NCBI GenBank assembly: GCA_015501585.1
Contig: JADNRY010000002.1
Span: 310,001 to 374,000 of the forward strand
Direction: 5' to 3'
From: Rhodocollybia butyracea
Taxonomy: Eukaryota; Basidiomycota; Agaricomycetes; Agaricales; Omphalotaceae
Length of the DNA: 64,000 nt
The notes beneath the pieces are model-generated. The model was not told where the DNA came from. It did not search any database and worked only from the letters and a program-made list of their open reading frames with translations. Made by a program: the position numbers and the translations under genes. The stretch's first letter is position 1; every line of letters begins with the position of its first letter. This document shows positions 35,857-52,195 of the stretch, one piece after another.

Positions 35857-38328
35857 ATGTCTTCTTGGAGGAAATCAGCTCTGTCTGCAGCCTCTTCTCG
35901 TTTATCCTCTTTCAAAGGATACATCGCCCAAAAGGATTTCAAAGTACCAGAAGCAATCAACCGAGGAAAGGAACGCGCCGGCAACTTCAGAGACTGGGCT
36001 GGCCAAAAGTTGAATAACTATTACCAGATCTCTGGAACGGAGAAGATCGCTTTGTTTCCTGGCTGGGCAGCTAGAAGATACCCCGAAGTAACGACCGGAA
36101 CACAAGAAGGTGCGTGTTCATAGCTAGCATGATACAACAACTTACCCTCTGTAGAACCTTTTGAAATACAAGTCTACGTTTCTGGATTCGCGTCTGCATA
36201 TAAATCATCAGATACCAGTCGTTCACAAAGGGCGTTCATAAGGCTGGCTAAAGGTAAGGAGAGTGATTTACGCAAGCCATTCACCAACCTGTATCCTAGG
36301 CTTTGCCGCCTTACCCAAACTAGACGGAGACCCCGAACGAGAAAGCTTGACTGACTCGCAGACCTTAACTCGTTCAACGGAGGAGCTGTTGAATTCTGTG
36401 AAGCTTCCTCCTCGACCCAATGACATCACTGAAGACTACGAAGTAGAGCGACTAGAACGCGAGTTTCAAAAACTCAGTCACGAAGACAGAGACTCTCCGT
36501 ATTCGCGTAATAGTTCAACCTCTGACTTAGCGACTGAAGACTCCTCACCGGTATCGTCCTCACTGGGCGCTGTGAAATCCAAAACATCAGACGAAATTCG
36601 TCGGCTACACGCCAATCTTGAATCTCGTTTGCAACCTTTCTGGTCCTCTGTCGTACCTAACAGGACCATTCGTTGTCGGCTTTATACTTCGCCACATCAT
36701 ATCGATGAACCTTCAGTGGACAACGGTCCCGTGGCAACTCAAGACGTTATCACAGCAAATGATGGTAGTTTCCAAGTACGATTTACAGTGGAGTGGAAAG
36801 ACCTGTGTAATCATCCGGGGGCTTTACATATCGCTTTTGGTGACCCTGATGAAGAGCATGACCTCTTGGTCACGGCAGAGCTACTATCTCCTCCCTCGCC
36901 TACTTCATCTGCTTCTTCGTCGACGGCAGATCTTTCAACGCCATATTTTTCGCAGAACCCTAAGAGTTACCTTCAGCCGACAACTCAGAATCCGCCCACA
37001 ACTCTCCGCGTCTCATTGACGCATTCTCCGGTTCACATCGTTTCAGATATCGATGATACGGTGAAATTTTCTAACGTTATGGGAGGAGCACGGGCGGTGT
37101 TCCATAACGTATTCGTGAAGGAGCTTCAAGAACTTGTGATTCCTGGGATGGGGGAGTGGTATGAAAAGATGTGGAAGATGGGTGCCAGGTTTCATTACGT
37201 TGTAAGCTTCTACTTTCGCCCGGAGCTATCCCATATTCAATATCGTCTAGTCCAATGGTCCATTTGAACTCTTACCGTTAATCGGAGAATTCTTTCAGAT
37301 ATCCAAACTACCACTCGGTGTGTATGTTATTCTTCCTGTGGCCCGCCAAATTTTTTATTCTTCATCCTCCTCGAATAGGCTCAGTAAAACTACGTTCGTA
37401 TGCCGGGAAATCCCTTTTCAGTGGGTTGCTTTCTGCTCCATCTGCGCGCAAGCGAGCGGGAGTACTCGAACTCCTCGAGGCCTTTCCTAACTCCAAGTTT
37501 ATCTTGGTTGGCGATTCCGGTGAACAAGACCTTGAGTTATATACAGAGCAAGTATCAGTTCATCCATGCTCTTACGGTAAGCTCATTCTTTTTATAGATT
37601 AGCTCGAGAAAGAACAAGTCAAGTTCTCGCTATATTTATTCGCGATGTTGGTGACGGGGAGCCATTGAGTGATCCAACCGGTAATATGTTTGACAAGGCC
37701 CCACCTCCACACACTCCAATACGCTCTGCCCCGCCCAGTCTAGACATTCCAGGAAGAAACCTGTCCGGAGGCGACCGCCTCAACGGTCCCACACGCACCC
37801 TCGCACCCCTCACTACCACCCTGTGTCATATACTCCCCGCTCAATCGCGAATGCGAGAAGGATGCCCCTCAGTGCCGGCCTCAGTATTGGTCTCAAGTCC
37901 GCAGACTACTTTAGCCCAAATGTTTTCACAGCTGAGCCTGAGCAGCTCATCGATTTCGGCGATGATTCCCCCATTACACCAACTACTGCGCCGCCTTCGG
38001 CATACGCATTCGTTAAGCCTACTACTCCTGTTACCCCCGCTACACCAGTGACGCCAAAAACGCCGAAGACACCTTGGACTGCCACTCCAACGCTTCCTAC
38101 TCGTCGTACAGATCGAAGCGATCGTCGCTATCAACGAGTACCGGATCGAAGATGCCGGAAGGGGAAAGGAAGAGGTACGAGTTGCAAATGAGGGTGTATA
38201 AAGCGAAAGCGATGTTAGTGTCAGGGGAGAGTAACCGAGACGGGAGTAAGATAATACTGAGAGTTTTCAAATCGCCTTTGGAGTGTGTGGAAACATGGGG
38301 TTTGTTAGATCGCTATTTGAAGAAATGA
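35857..38328 (+). CDS. APP1: App1-type phosphatidate phosphatase
   Basis: Exons 35857-36109, 36155-36253, 36300-37201, 37251-37317, 37379-37547 and from 37598 onward. The catalytic haloacid-dehalogenase motif is HIVSDIDDTVKFSNV (DxDxT). Other conserved blocks are HYVSNGPFELLPLIGEF, GSVKLRSYAGKSLFSGLL and FILVGDSGEQDLELYTELA. The 37548 intron starts with GCAAGT and is a GC-AG intron: only this choice yields ELYTELARER. App1 dephosphorylates phosphatidate to diacylglycerol at cortical actin patches. After GDGEPLSDPTGN (about 37690) the tail is Pro/Thr/Ser-rich. Its frame changes twice (near 37690-37800 and near 38050-38100) before ending MLVSGESNRDGSKIILRVF and a stop at 38328. I could not place those last introns with certainty, so the C-terminal 150 residues are provisional. 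Confidence 0.9.
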
Positions 38329-38752
38329 AGAAGTAGATTCATTAATGGGCATGTATGGCACTGGCTGAACGATACACTGTGTTGTTATTTGTTGTCCACA
38401 CTCGGTGTTTTACCATCCTTTCCTCGCGGTAGTGGTAGAGATGCAAGTGGGAAGCGTAGGAGTTTGACATTATCAGAGGTATTGCCATAGCGCGACTCTT
38501 CAGTGACTGCTCAGGAGGACGATGAGTTTGGTAGAAAGGCAAACCATTCACTGCTGCATCTTTTGACAGTGCACTTCGATCTGTCGAAATATTGAGGAAT
38601 GCCTTCGCAGGCCAAATCAACCAGCAATGAACCATGAGTTTAAACAGACCAGTTAGTTGACCAGCTTAAATGTACTACAGGAGGGGTGCTGATTGTACAG
38701 TATATAAGCAGAAGATACACGTAAAATGTTAAGACTGGATTCCAGACAAACA
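38329..38752. other. convergent 3' flanks of APP1 and the ABC transporter
   Basis: These 424 bases hold no supported gene. A minus-strand frame of 97 codons (38342-38635) has no recognisable feature. Confidence 0.5.
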
Positions 38753-44933
<6,181 letters not shown>

Positions 44934-45101
44934 CTTTATAGAGACTGTCGTAAGCTTTTATTAGAACAAATCGGCCATCGTGACCTTCCGTCGTTGCCTA
45001 GCTTATCGCTGCCACATTTTGTCGCAATACTGTATGGTCCGGTTATCGCATGTGCTCATCAGCGTCGAATTCAGTTAGCTATCTCAGCACAACGTTTGTG
45101 A
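44934..45101. promoter_or_regulatory. compact divergent promoter
   Basis: Only 168 bases separate the divergent start codons of the ABC transporter and the next hypothetical gene, so both promoters must be here. No motif is recognised. Confidence 0.5.
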
Positions 45102-46027
45102 ATGGCTGTCAAACGTATGAATGGCGACAACACTGAGCGTCCTCGCTGTCTGTGTGAACGACGAACAAAAAGGAATAAGCGCCCATCTTGTCGTTCGCTC
45201 ATTATGCAGCCGCGTTTTGTGAATCCCCATCTTGTCAGTTTACCCACAGAAAAAACTTGCCGTCGTGATCTTGAAGACAATAATGGGAGCAGTTCTGATG
45301 ATGAAGATGAACGCCTGTTACTGTTAAATAATCTCCACAAGCGACTGCGCGATTCCCTGGATTTTGTGGTTGAAGCTGATACCCATACAACTCGGAAACG
45401 AAGAAAAGTCGAAGTTGAACGTGCAGAAGTCAAACCAATTTGTACGCTTTCATCTACTCCAACTTTGCATATACTAATCAAACAATCATAGCGTTCAAGT
45501 TACTTTCTAAAACCGAAAGACTTATCAGTCTCGAAGCACCTCCTCCAAAGCCTCCCCAATGGTATGTAGTGTTCCGCAAACACTAAAGTTGAGAGGAATC
45601 CAACCTAGGCTTAAAGCTATCGGGAACCTACTTACGAAGATACATCCGAAGACGCATTAAAACGACGCGAAAAATGCAAAGCTGTCGCAGTAGATTTTGA
45701 TTGGGTTATACAAGAGTCTCTCAAACCACAACTGGTACATTTTATCTTGTTACATCTTAACTTTCCTCACTTCAATTGTAGCCATTTCCTTCATGGAATT
45801 CGAGGGTAATGCAAGCTACTGCCGACTCGGAAAACGGACAATCTCCGCAACCATTAATCGTCTTCCAAACTCTCCAGCAACTGCGCAAGACTCGTCCACC
45901 GGTCCCTGACGACTTGCTATCCTACTATCCGTACACAGCTGGAGGTCCGCTGCATCCCGATAGCCAGAAGAGCCGGTCAAAAAGGATTCCTGTCGTGGAT
46001 GTTACATTAAGTAAAGCTAAACGTTGA
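45102..46027 (+). CDS. conserved-looking hypothetical protein, source of duplicated fragments
   Basis: Four exons (45102-45441, 45492-45561, 45617-45734, 45782-46027) keep phase and give 257 residues. The protein is charged. It has a basic N-terminus with several cysteines (RPRCLCERRTKRNKR), an acidic patch SSSDDEDERLLLLNNLHKRL, a Lys/Arg run TRKRRKVEVERAE and a C-terminus with PFPSWNSRVMQATAD, LLSYYPYTAGGPLHPDSQ and VVDVTLSKAKR. I do not recognise a family. The splice sites are regular and the composition is protein-like, so it is probably real. The 3' end of this gene is copied three more times downstream, always on the left side of an F-box copy. That marks it as the edge of the duplicated unit. 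Confidence 0.72.
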
Positions 46028-46345
46028 GGTGCTAGAATTATGGTCCTAGCGGAAATTGTGCAAACGAGTTTCAATATGAGCCTGGAATCTGTCGCTGGAC
46101 AATACAAGAGCTGAAGATCTCGAAATCTGGCATGCACAGAACACTCACTGAGTCGATACTAAGCCCAGAGCGACCGAGGTGTTCTTCGCTGACCACAAGA
46201 CTGCGAACCAGGCCGCGAAAATAAGCGAGGGTCGAGGATTTGCCAAAGCATGCAAAACTCTCGATATACGTTGATGGGAACAACTTAAGCGCCTAGAATA
46301 GGGGTTGTGAGACGACACTCGCTGTTGAATGCGTTGTTCTATTTC
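46028..46345. other. spacer between hypothetical gene and F-box gene (unit 1)
   Basis: About 318 bases without a gene. Related spacer sequence precedes the F-box copies at 56790 and 60910, including the stretch around CTGACCACAAGA, so this is part of the duplicated unit. Confidence 0.6.
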
Positions 46346-47768
46346 ATGACGGAGTTCATAATACTACACACCTACTTTCGCCTTCGGGAACCCATTCTCC
46401 CCGAGATATTTTCTCTGGACCAGATAAGTCAGTTATGCCCTCAAGAATATTCACTCTGGTCACCCCACTCAGTCCTTGCTAGATTCTTCCAAGTTCCTTG
46501 ACAAATGCAAATCTCTTGAAGCAGCTTGGGACAAGTCCCATCCAGGGCCTCTCATAACCAAGACACATCAGGCTTTAACTAGCTGTATTGCTAACTATGC
46601 GAACCAGCTTTCGGGACACTTGGGATACTATTCCCCGATCTGCGGACTTCCACCCGAGATCATAGCCAAAATCTTCACCTTCATTCTCGAAGAAAACTCA
46701 ATCAGCTTCGGGTACTATGGCTCGGACTCTTATCCGATGCTCAAAACGTTATCGGGTGTTTGTTCCTTGTGGCATGACTTGGTCGTCTCGCAGCCTATTT
46801 TTTGGTCTTTCATGAGTGTCAGCGTCGGGGCCATGTGGGTAGGGTCTGCCGGGGGCTGTGCAGTTGCTAGAGAGTGTTTTTTCAGGAAATGCGCCATTCC
46901 GCGCTCTGGATCCACACCATTGAATATCTCTCTGCAATCATTTCATTATCATTACGGTGAACTTGATCTCATGCCTGGTGGTGGTATCGTGAAAGAACTG
47001 GCAACCCAGGGAGCTAGGTGGAAAAACCTAAAACTTCTGTCTTTCTCCCAGCATGGCATGTATCAGCTTGAGACTATGCTCAAGTCGAGGCTCACACATC
47101 CCAAAGACACGGCTGCGAGCGCCTCTCTTTTGCCTCTCCTTGAGAGCCTAACGATTCAACGGCCGAGCGATCGCGTGGTGCTAAACGACGTCAAATCATT
47201 ATTCATCTGCTGCCCTCGTCTCAGAGAGCTTCATATAGATAGTTGGTGGTTCTGCTCCGCCACGCTGGATGCAATAGACACTCGGAACTTGATTATTTTG
47301 GAAAGCAGGGGCCTTGTAGATTTCCCGATTGTCGACTTACTCAAGAAATGTCCGCTGTTGCAAACTTTGACCGTGGAGGCACTTCGCCGTGTTTCTTCGC
47401 TACCAGAATGCTTCTTCCATCTATGCCTAACGACGTTAAAACTAAACCTTTCCAATCTTGACGGAAATTTCCCAAAGGTCTGGCAGTGCGTTCGATTACC
47501 CAATCTAGCCTGTCTAAATATTGTGACTCGTATGCGGGATCCTAGCACAACCTGCGTGGTTTACCCCTCCGTTAAACCCATTTTGGACGCATTGATAGAT
47601 ATGCTGATTCGCTCAGGTTGTTTCTTGCGGGAGGCTTCTATCCAAGAAGAGCCTGAAGGAAGAACTGGCGACACTGACAACTTGCGAGCTTTTTTGGAGA
47701 TTCTTCCGATGACTGCAACCGGAGTGCGGTTTATGAATAAAGTTCTTTGGACTGGGGACTCACTCTAG
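46346..47768 (+). CDS. F-box protein, copy A, with lost splice donor
   Basis: A reading frame of about 430 codons (from 46473) is fully open and matches the other copies. It contains an F-box-like region, GLPPEIIAKIFTFILEE to WHDLVVSQPIFWSFM, followed by irregular leucine-rich repeats (LLPLLESLTIQRP, LFICCPRLRELHIDS, LLKKCPLLQTLTVEAL). In copies B and D, a 26-codon first exon beginning MTEFIILHTY ends at CAG followed by GTAAAT. In copy A the same exon (46346-46423) is followed by ATAAGT: the donor GT has become AT. The 49-nt intron, if kept, shifts the frame. Translation might start at an internal ATG (46738), but that would remove the F-box. F-box proteins recruit substrates to SCF ubiquitin ligases. 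Functional state is uncertain. Confidence 0.65.
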
Positions 47769-47784
47769 TCTCGCAAGCCAGGAC

Positions 47785-48037
47785 TATAACGCGCCCTATG
47801 GGCAAAGTCCTTAAGAACACCGGTGAACACGACAAATAGGATACTATTGTGTGTACGACGGTGTAAAAGACTAACTAGACTCTTAAGTAATCGTATGATA
47901 CTTATAGTAACAGATTTATTATATAATTAATAATAAATAGAATGATAAGATAGACCATTTGGTCTATTGGCGGTGTCTAGGATGACCGTATTGCCGGATA
48001 TGGTCAGTGGTGATTATGGAGAGGCGGAGGCGTTACA
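47785..48037 (-). repeat. 3' LTR of the gag-only retrotransposon, 253 bp
   Basis: On the plus strand it runs from TATAACGCGCCC to GGCGTTACA. By eye it differs from the interrupted 5' LTR at about ten positions, mostly transitions, several of them C to T at CpG. It contains the palindromic GCCCTATGGGC, the site into which the pogo-type element inserted in the other LTR. Confidence 0.88.
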
Positions 48038-48048
48038 CCCTCCCCACC
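48038..48048 (-). promoter_or_regulatory. polypurine tract, plus-strand priming site of the retrotransposon
   Basis: On the minus strand GGTGGGGAGGG lies directly before the 3' LTR start TGTAAC, the position expected for the RNase-H-resistant primer. Confidence 0.75.
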
Positions 48049-48374
48049 AGATTAACATCAGGGATGTGAATCGAAAATGGTAATGACATCATCACCATCC
48101 AAACCATTTTTAATTTGGTTTAACATAGAATGATCCCGCATCAAGTACGGGATTTAATTGATGCGGCGCATCAGATTTTCGGACTTGTCTGAATCAAACG
48201 ATAGTGGGGTGTACCACTAGAGCATGATTTGATTCGGAAATGTCCAAATGTTCAATGCGCAGACTTGGAAGTTTCCGAGTAGTGCTTGAGGGGGATTCTC
48301 AGTGAGAATCTGACTTGAGAATAAGCAATGCCCAGGTAAGGCATATTACCTGGGTGTCTGAATCCAATAATAAT

Positions 48375-51155
48375 TTATTCGGAAGGTTTATCCTTTCCAA
48401 TTTTTAAGGAGGTGTCCTCAATAGGCTCAAGAACATATCCAATGTTCTCAGTATCTGATTCATTGGGGTTTTCCGATGATTGTTTGTCATCTCTATTCCT
48501 AGATGAGACATAATAGTTAGTGAGGGCCGTGTGGTCCTCAATGCGTGTGACGGCTCTGACCATCACTTCTAATTTGGCATACTCCGGAACAATCCCCTCG
48601 TTCGTGAGTTGCCTGATAATATTGAAGGGTAATCCCTCAATGAACCGTTTCCGCATTGTTGCATCATCCGGTGTTTGGAGCATCCGTGATGCCCATCGTG
48701 TAAGTGAGGAATAATAATCCCTCACACCTGTATCGGGTGAGTACTCAATAAGGTCAAACTGCTGTGCAGCTTGATGAATGGTCGTTGCTTGGATGCAATG
48801 ATCGAAGACACCAATAATGGCGCCTTCAAATGTCCACTTAAGGACAGCACGGTGTATACCGGCGACTTCGTCGTTGTACCAGTCAAGGGCTTTGCCCTGG
48901 AGAAACATGCCAAGCACGGTGGTCCGTGTAGCATCATATTCATCACCGCACATGCGGTTGACTACCATCCATTGGAGAAGTGACATTAGCCACCTCTCGA
49001 AGACATCAACATCCGGAGATCTGTCATAGACCTCTGGAGATGGAACTTTAAGAGCTTTACGGCTCTCAATGGGAGGGATAGGATTCCCTACCTTATCTCG
49101 AATTTGTTTACAGTACACTTTGTGTACCTTGTGTTTCCATCAGGAACGACATTTGTTATCACCTGTTGTTTCTCGCATCTTAGATGCAAGTGAGCACAGT
49201 AATTTATGCTGCTCATTTTTAGTAATTTTACCCTTGCAGGTAGCAAATTTGTCTAGCCAAGAGGCATTAGACGACGAGTCAGTATTTGACTCGGTGTCAC
49301 TTGGGTCCAATGATTCATCTGACCACGGGCTGCGTTTGCGGCCTTTGGATTTAGCACTCTTGTGCTTCCTCCCCCCTTCACGGGATTTTTTGCTAGGAGC
49401 TTTTGCTCTGGCATTGTTGCTTGGTCCTGGAAAGGACTCGGCGGGTGGGATGTAAAATCGATCCCAGATTTCTCTGGGAGTAGTCAATTTGTCAACGGGT
49501 ATTCCATCGACATTATATCCCACCATTTGGTTGGGAAGCCCAGATGGTGCGAATCCGAAATCTCGGAGACTGGTGTTATGTTGGCGTGGAATCGCTATGC
49601 GACTCATCCAATCTTTAGCTACTCCCAACGGAAGTGGCTGTGGTTGCAACTCTGCCGATACCATTGGTACTGGCATTGAACTTGGCCCTGTGACAGGGTC
49701 GTGCAACCTAGGCCGGAATGGAAGCAGAGCCAATGTAGGGCCGAAAGGCAGGATCAGGATCGTGGGAATGATATACGGAATAGACTACCAGGCCAAGGAA
49801 ACGGTGGGACTTTGGTGAAGCTATTAGCAACACCCCCAACACACCACCAAGGTTGTCCCAGAAGGAAAGGAAGTAAAGTGCAAGAAATCACCGAGGTCGG
49901 ACCGAGGTATGAGCGTGAGAATGGTCCGAGATATGTCCGAGGTAAGGACCGAGCCGAGTCGGCTGGTATCGGACAGAACGGCGAGTATAAGGAACAAAGA
50001 AAGGACTTAAAGGAAAGCTCGGAAAAGTATGATAACTTGTATAATTTGTGTAACTCGTGTAATTTGTGTAATTCGTGATTTTTGGCTGAGGAACGATAGT
50101 ACAAAGTACCTAGCTTATATACAGGTGACCTAATTGTTAAATAAAGACAATAAAGTCGGACCGAGGTAATGCCAAGGCCGGAACGAGGTGGAATCAATAC
50201 AAATGATAAAACAATAAGCAATAGAGTAGAAAAGACAAAAGAGATGAACGTCGGCGCACTGCGGACCGCCGTGGGAAAGTAATGAGTACCAAAGGAGTCC
50301 ACCAATATATCGGGCCGAAGGTATAGCCGATAAAGGCGTCGGAAATGTGAGTGCCGAAGTAGGAGTGAATTTGTGAAGTCCAAAGGTATATCGGAAGGGA
50401 TAAAATAGAGAATAGAGTTTCGGAGCCGCCAGAGGTCATGGGAACTATCGGAGCCATGAGAGACCGTGAGAGAGGGTGAGGGAGTCTCGGAGAGTCTCGG
50501 AATGAGTCGGAACATCTCGGAATAATGATGGAAAGGCATGAACCTAACACCCTGGCGCATTGCTGGGCGGCAATCTGGGCAGTCTTACAGTAGTGTGTAC
50601 TACCGGAGGGGCAACATTTTGTGTCACTGGGGCGATGGGTATGGTAGTAGGAACTACCGGAAGGGTACCACGTTGCAGTCCCATACTGGATTGATTTCCA
50701 GTAATGTTCGGTACAACTACCGGAGATGCAATAATATTGGGTACCACTGGCGCCCTTGCAGTAGGTAAGTACATTGTACTTTCCTGTAGTGGTATCGCTA
50801 CTACCTGATTGAAGTTACGAGGTAACTTCGGTTCATTGTTAATGTTCACCGCACTTTGCGGTGAGCGAGATTTGGTCACAGGTAATGGCCTGGGACCTCA
50901 CAGTGTCTGAGACACTGCTTCCGCATTGGGACTCTGTCTCATGTGGGATGTGTTGATGGGTGTCGGTGTAGTTACTGACACTGGTGTGTATTCCTGTCGG
51001 AATACAGGAACATGACAGAGTGACTTGGTCATCCCTTGTGAATACTGTTCGTCCAACAGTGATTGTTGGACTGACGGTGCCTTGGGCACAGTCTCACGCC
51101 ATTGGCGTACCGAGTTGTTTGTCTCGGTATGAATATATGGTGTTGTGTTGTGCAA
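48375..51155 (-). pseudogene. retrotransposon gag, interrupted by a solo LTR and in-frame stops
   Basis: Three minus-strand blocks lie in one frame: 51155-50555, 49685-49140 and 49118-48375 (the frame continues through the junctions). The C-terminal block is a retrotransposon gag domain (FERWLMSLLQWMVVNR, GKALDWYNDEVAG, FIEGLPFNIIRQL). The middle is Lys/Ser-rich, the N-terminal part Pro/Thr/Val-rich. Two in-frame TGA codons (near 50900 and near 49127) break it. The solo LTR insertion leaves the frame intact if the insert and one target duplication are ignored. The 5' start is not identified; the frame appears to continue upstream to about 51300. No zinc knuckle or protease follows. Confidence 0.82.
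49691..50549. mobile_element. solo LTR inserted in gag, 859 bp
   Basis: The 5-bp duplication CCCTG flanks both ends (49686-49690 and 50550-50554). The element starts TGACAGGGTCGTGC and ends GCATGAACCTAACA on the plus strand, so the ends are imperfect inverted repeats with TG...CA tips. There is no coding capacity. A 268-codon minus-strand frame across it is rich in Ser/Arg/Leu repeats from low-complexity DNA and is not a gene. Short tandem repeats around TTTGTGTAA occur near 50038-50080. The sequence is unrelated to the 253-bp LTR, so it belongs to a different retrotransposon family whose internal part was lost by LTR-LTR recombination. Confidence 0.78.
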
Positions 51156-52195
51156 TACCGGTGGTGTGACGGCAGGCCGTCTCGGTGTGGGTGCAGCAAT
51201 AGTGATTCTATTGCTGTTTCTTGATGAAGAAGATCTTTCTTCATTAGATCGGATGCTAGATGCATCACATTTCTCAGTTATATTGAGAATACAATTGAGT
51301 ACTTGCCGCTACATCTTGTAGCGCAGAAGAAATCTCACTTAAACCCTCTCAGGTTGGCTGTTTCTTATGAATAGTCATAGACTGTTCATTAGGTGGACTC
51401 TTGTCCTGCCTGTAGTGCCGTCCTTCAGACGCATGCACTGAATGAGTTGCTGATGCGACTGAATAGATTGAGTGTGGTGACACGTCACCACGAATGGAAG
51501 GTGCGCGATCGCGCACACTCTGATATGACTTCTCTGATTGATTTCAAGAGGTCATGGGGACAGCAAATGATATAGCGAGAAGGAAAAATGGAGCGGGTTT
51601 GTATAGCTTGTGAAGCGAGTTGGAATAATGATTGTTATACTTGGTAGTATAACTGTTTTTAGCTTGTTTTAACTAATAGCTTTGTGTTATTCATACAATA
51701 GTAATTTTTTGATGTTCAAAAAAGTATAACACGCCCTACTATGGGTGGCAGGGAAGTGCTCACGGCTGGGAAGTGCAACTTTTTTAAAAACACTGAAAAA
51801 TACAAGTTCCTGTCACCCTAGCAATTTGACAATTTTTTGTAACAATATTTAGATACTTTATAATGATTCTATCTACTCAAGTTGATCCTTTGTAAACAGA
51901 ACTTGAGTACTGAGCAGAATGTTCAGACTGATGAGTGTGATTTCTGCATCAAATGACAGGAACATATAGAATATCTATGGAGATTACTGAAAAGACTTCA
52001 TAGGCTTGTTGACCATGCCAATAGCAACTTAAATCTCAATTTCCACAAGAATCTATGCAATATTCATGCAATGCGAAACAAAACTAACATCGAGAGCACT
52101 TCAGCATGACAATCTTTTGAGTGCCACTATGCCGGCAAGTTCGGCAGCACAGCGTCAGCCTCTAACCTGGTACACCCTCCAGAAATCTTACCAGA

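Noticed and set aside
46424..46472. A possible U12-type AT-AC intron in F-box copy A
   Set aside because: The intron ends in CAG, not AC, and lacks the ATATCC donor. Copies B and D show an ordinary GT donor at the same place, so a point change is simpler.
49754..50560. A 268-codon minus-strand frame inside gag
   Set aside because: It lies across the solo LTR, consists of low-complexity repeats (HELHKLHELHKL) and disappears when the LTR borders are recognised.
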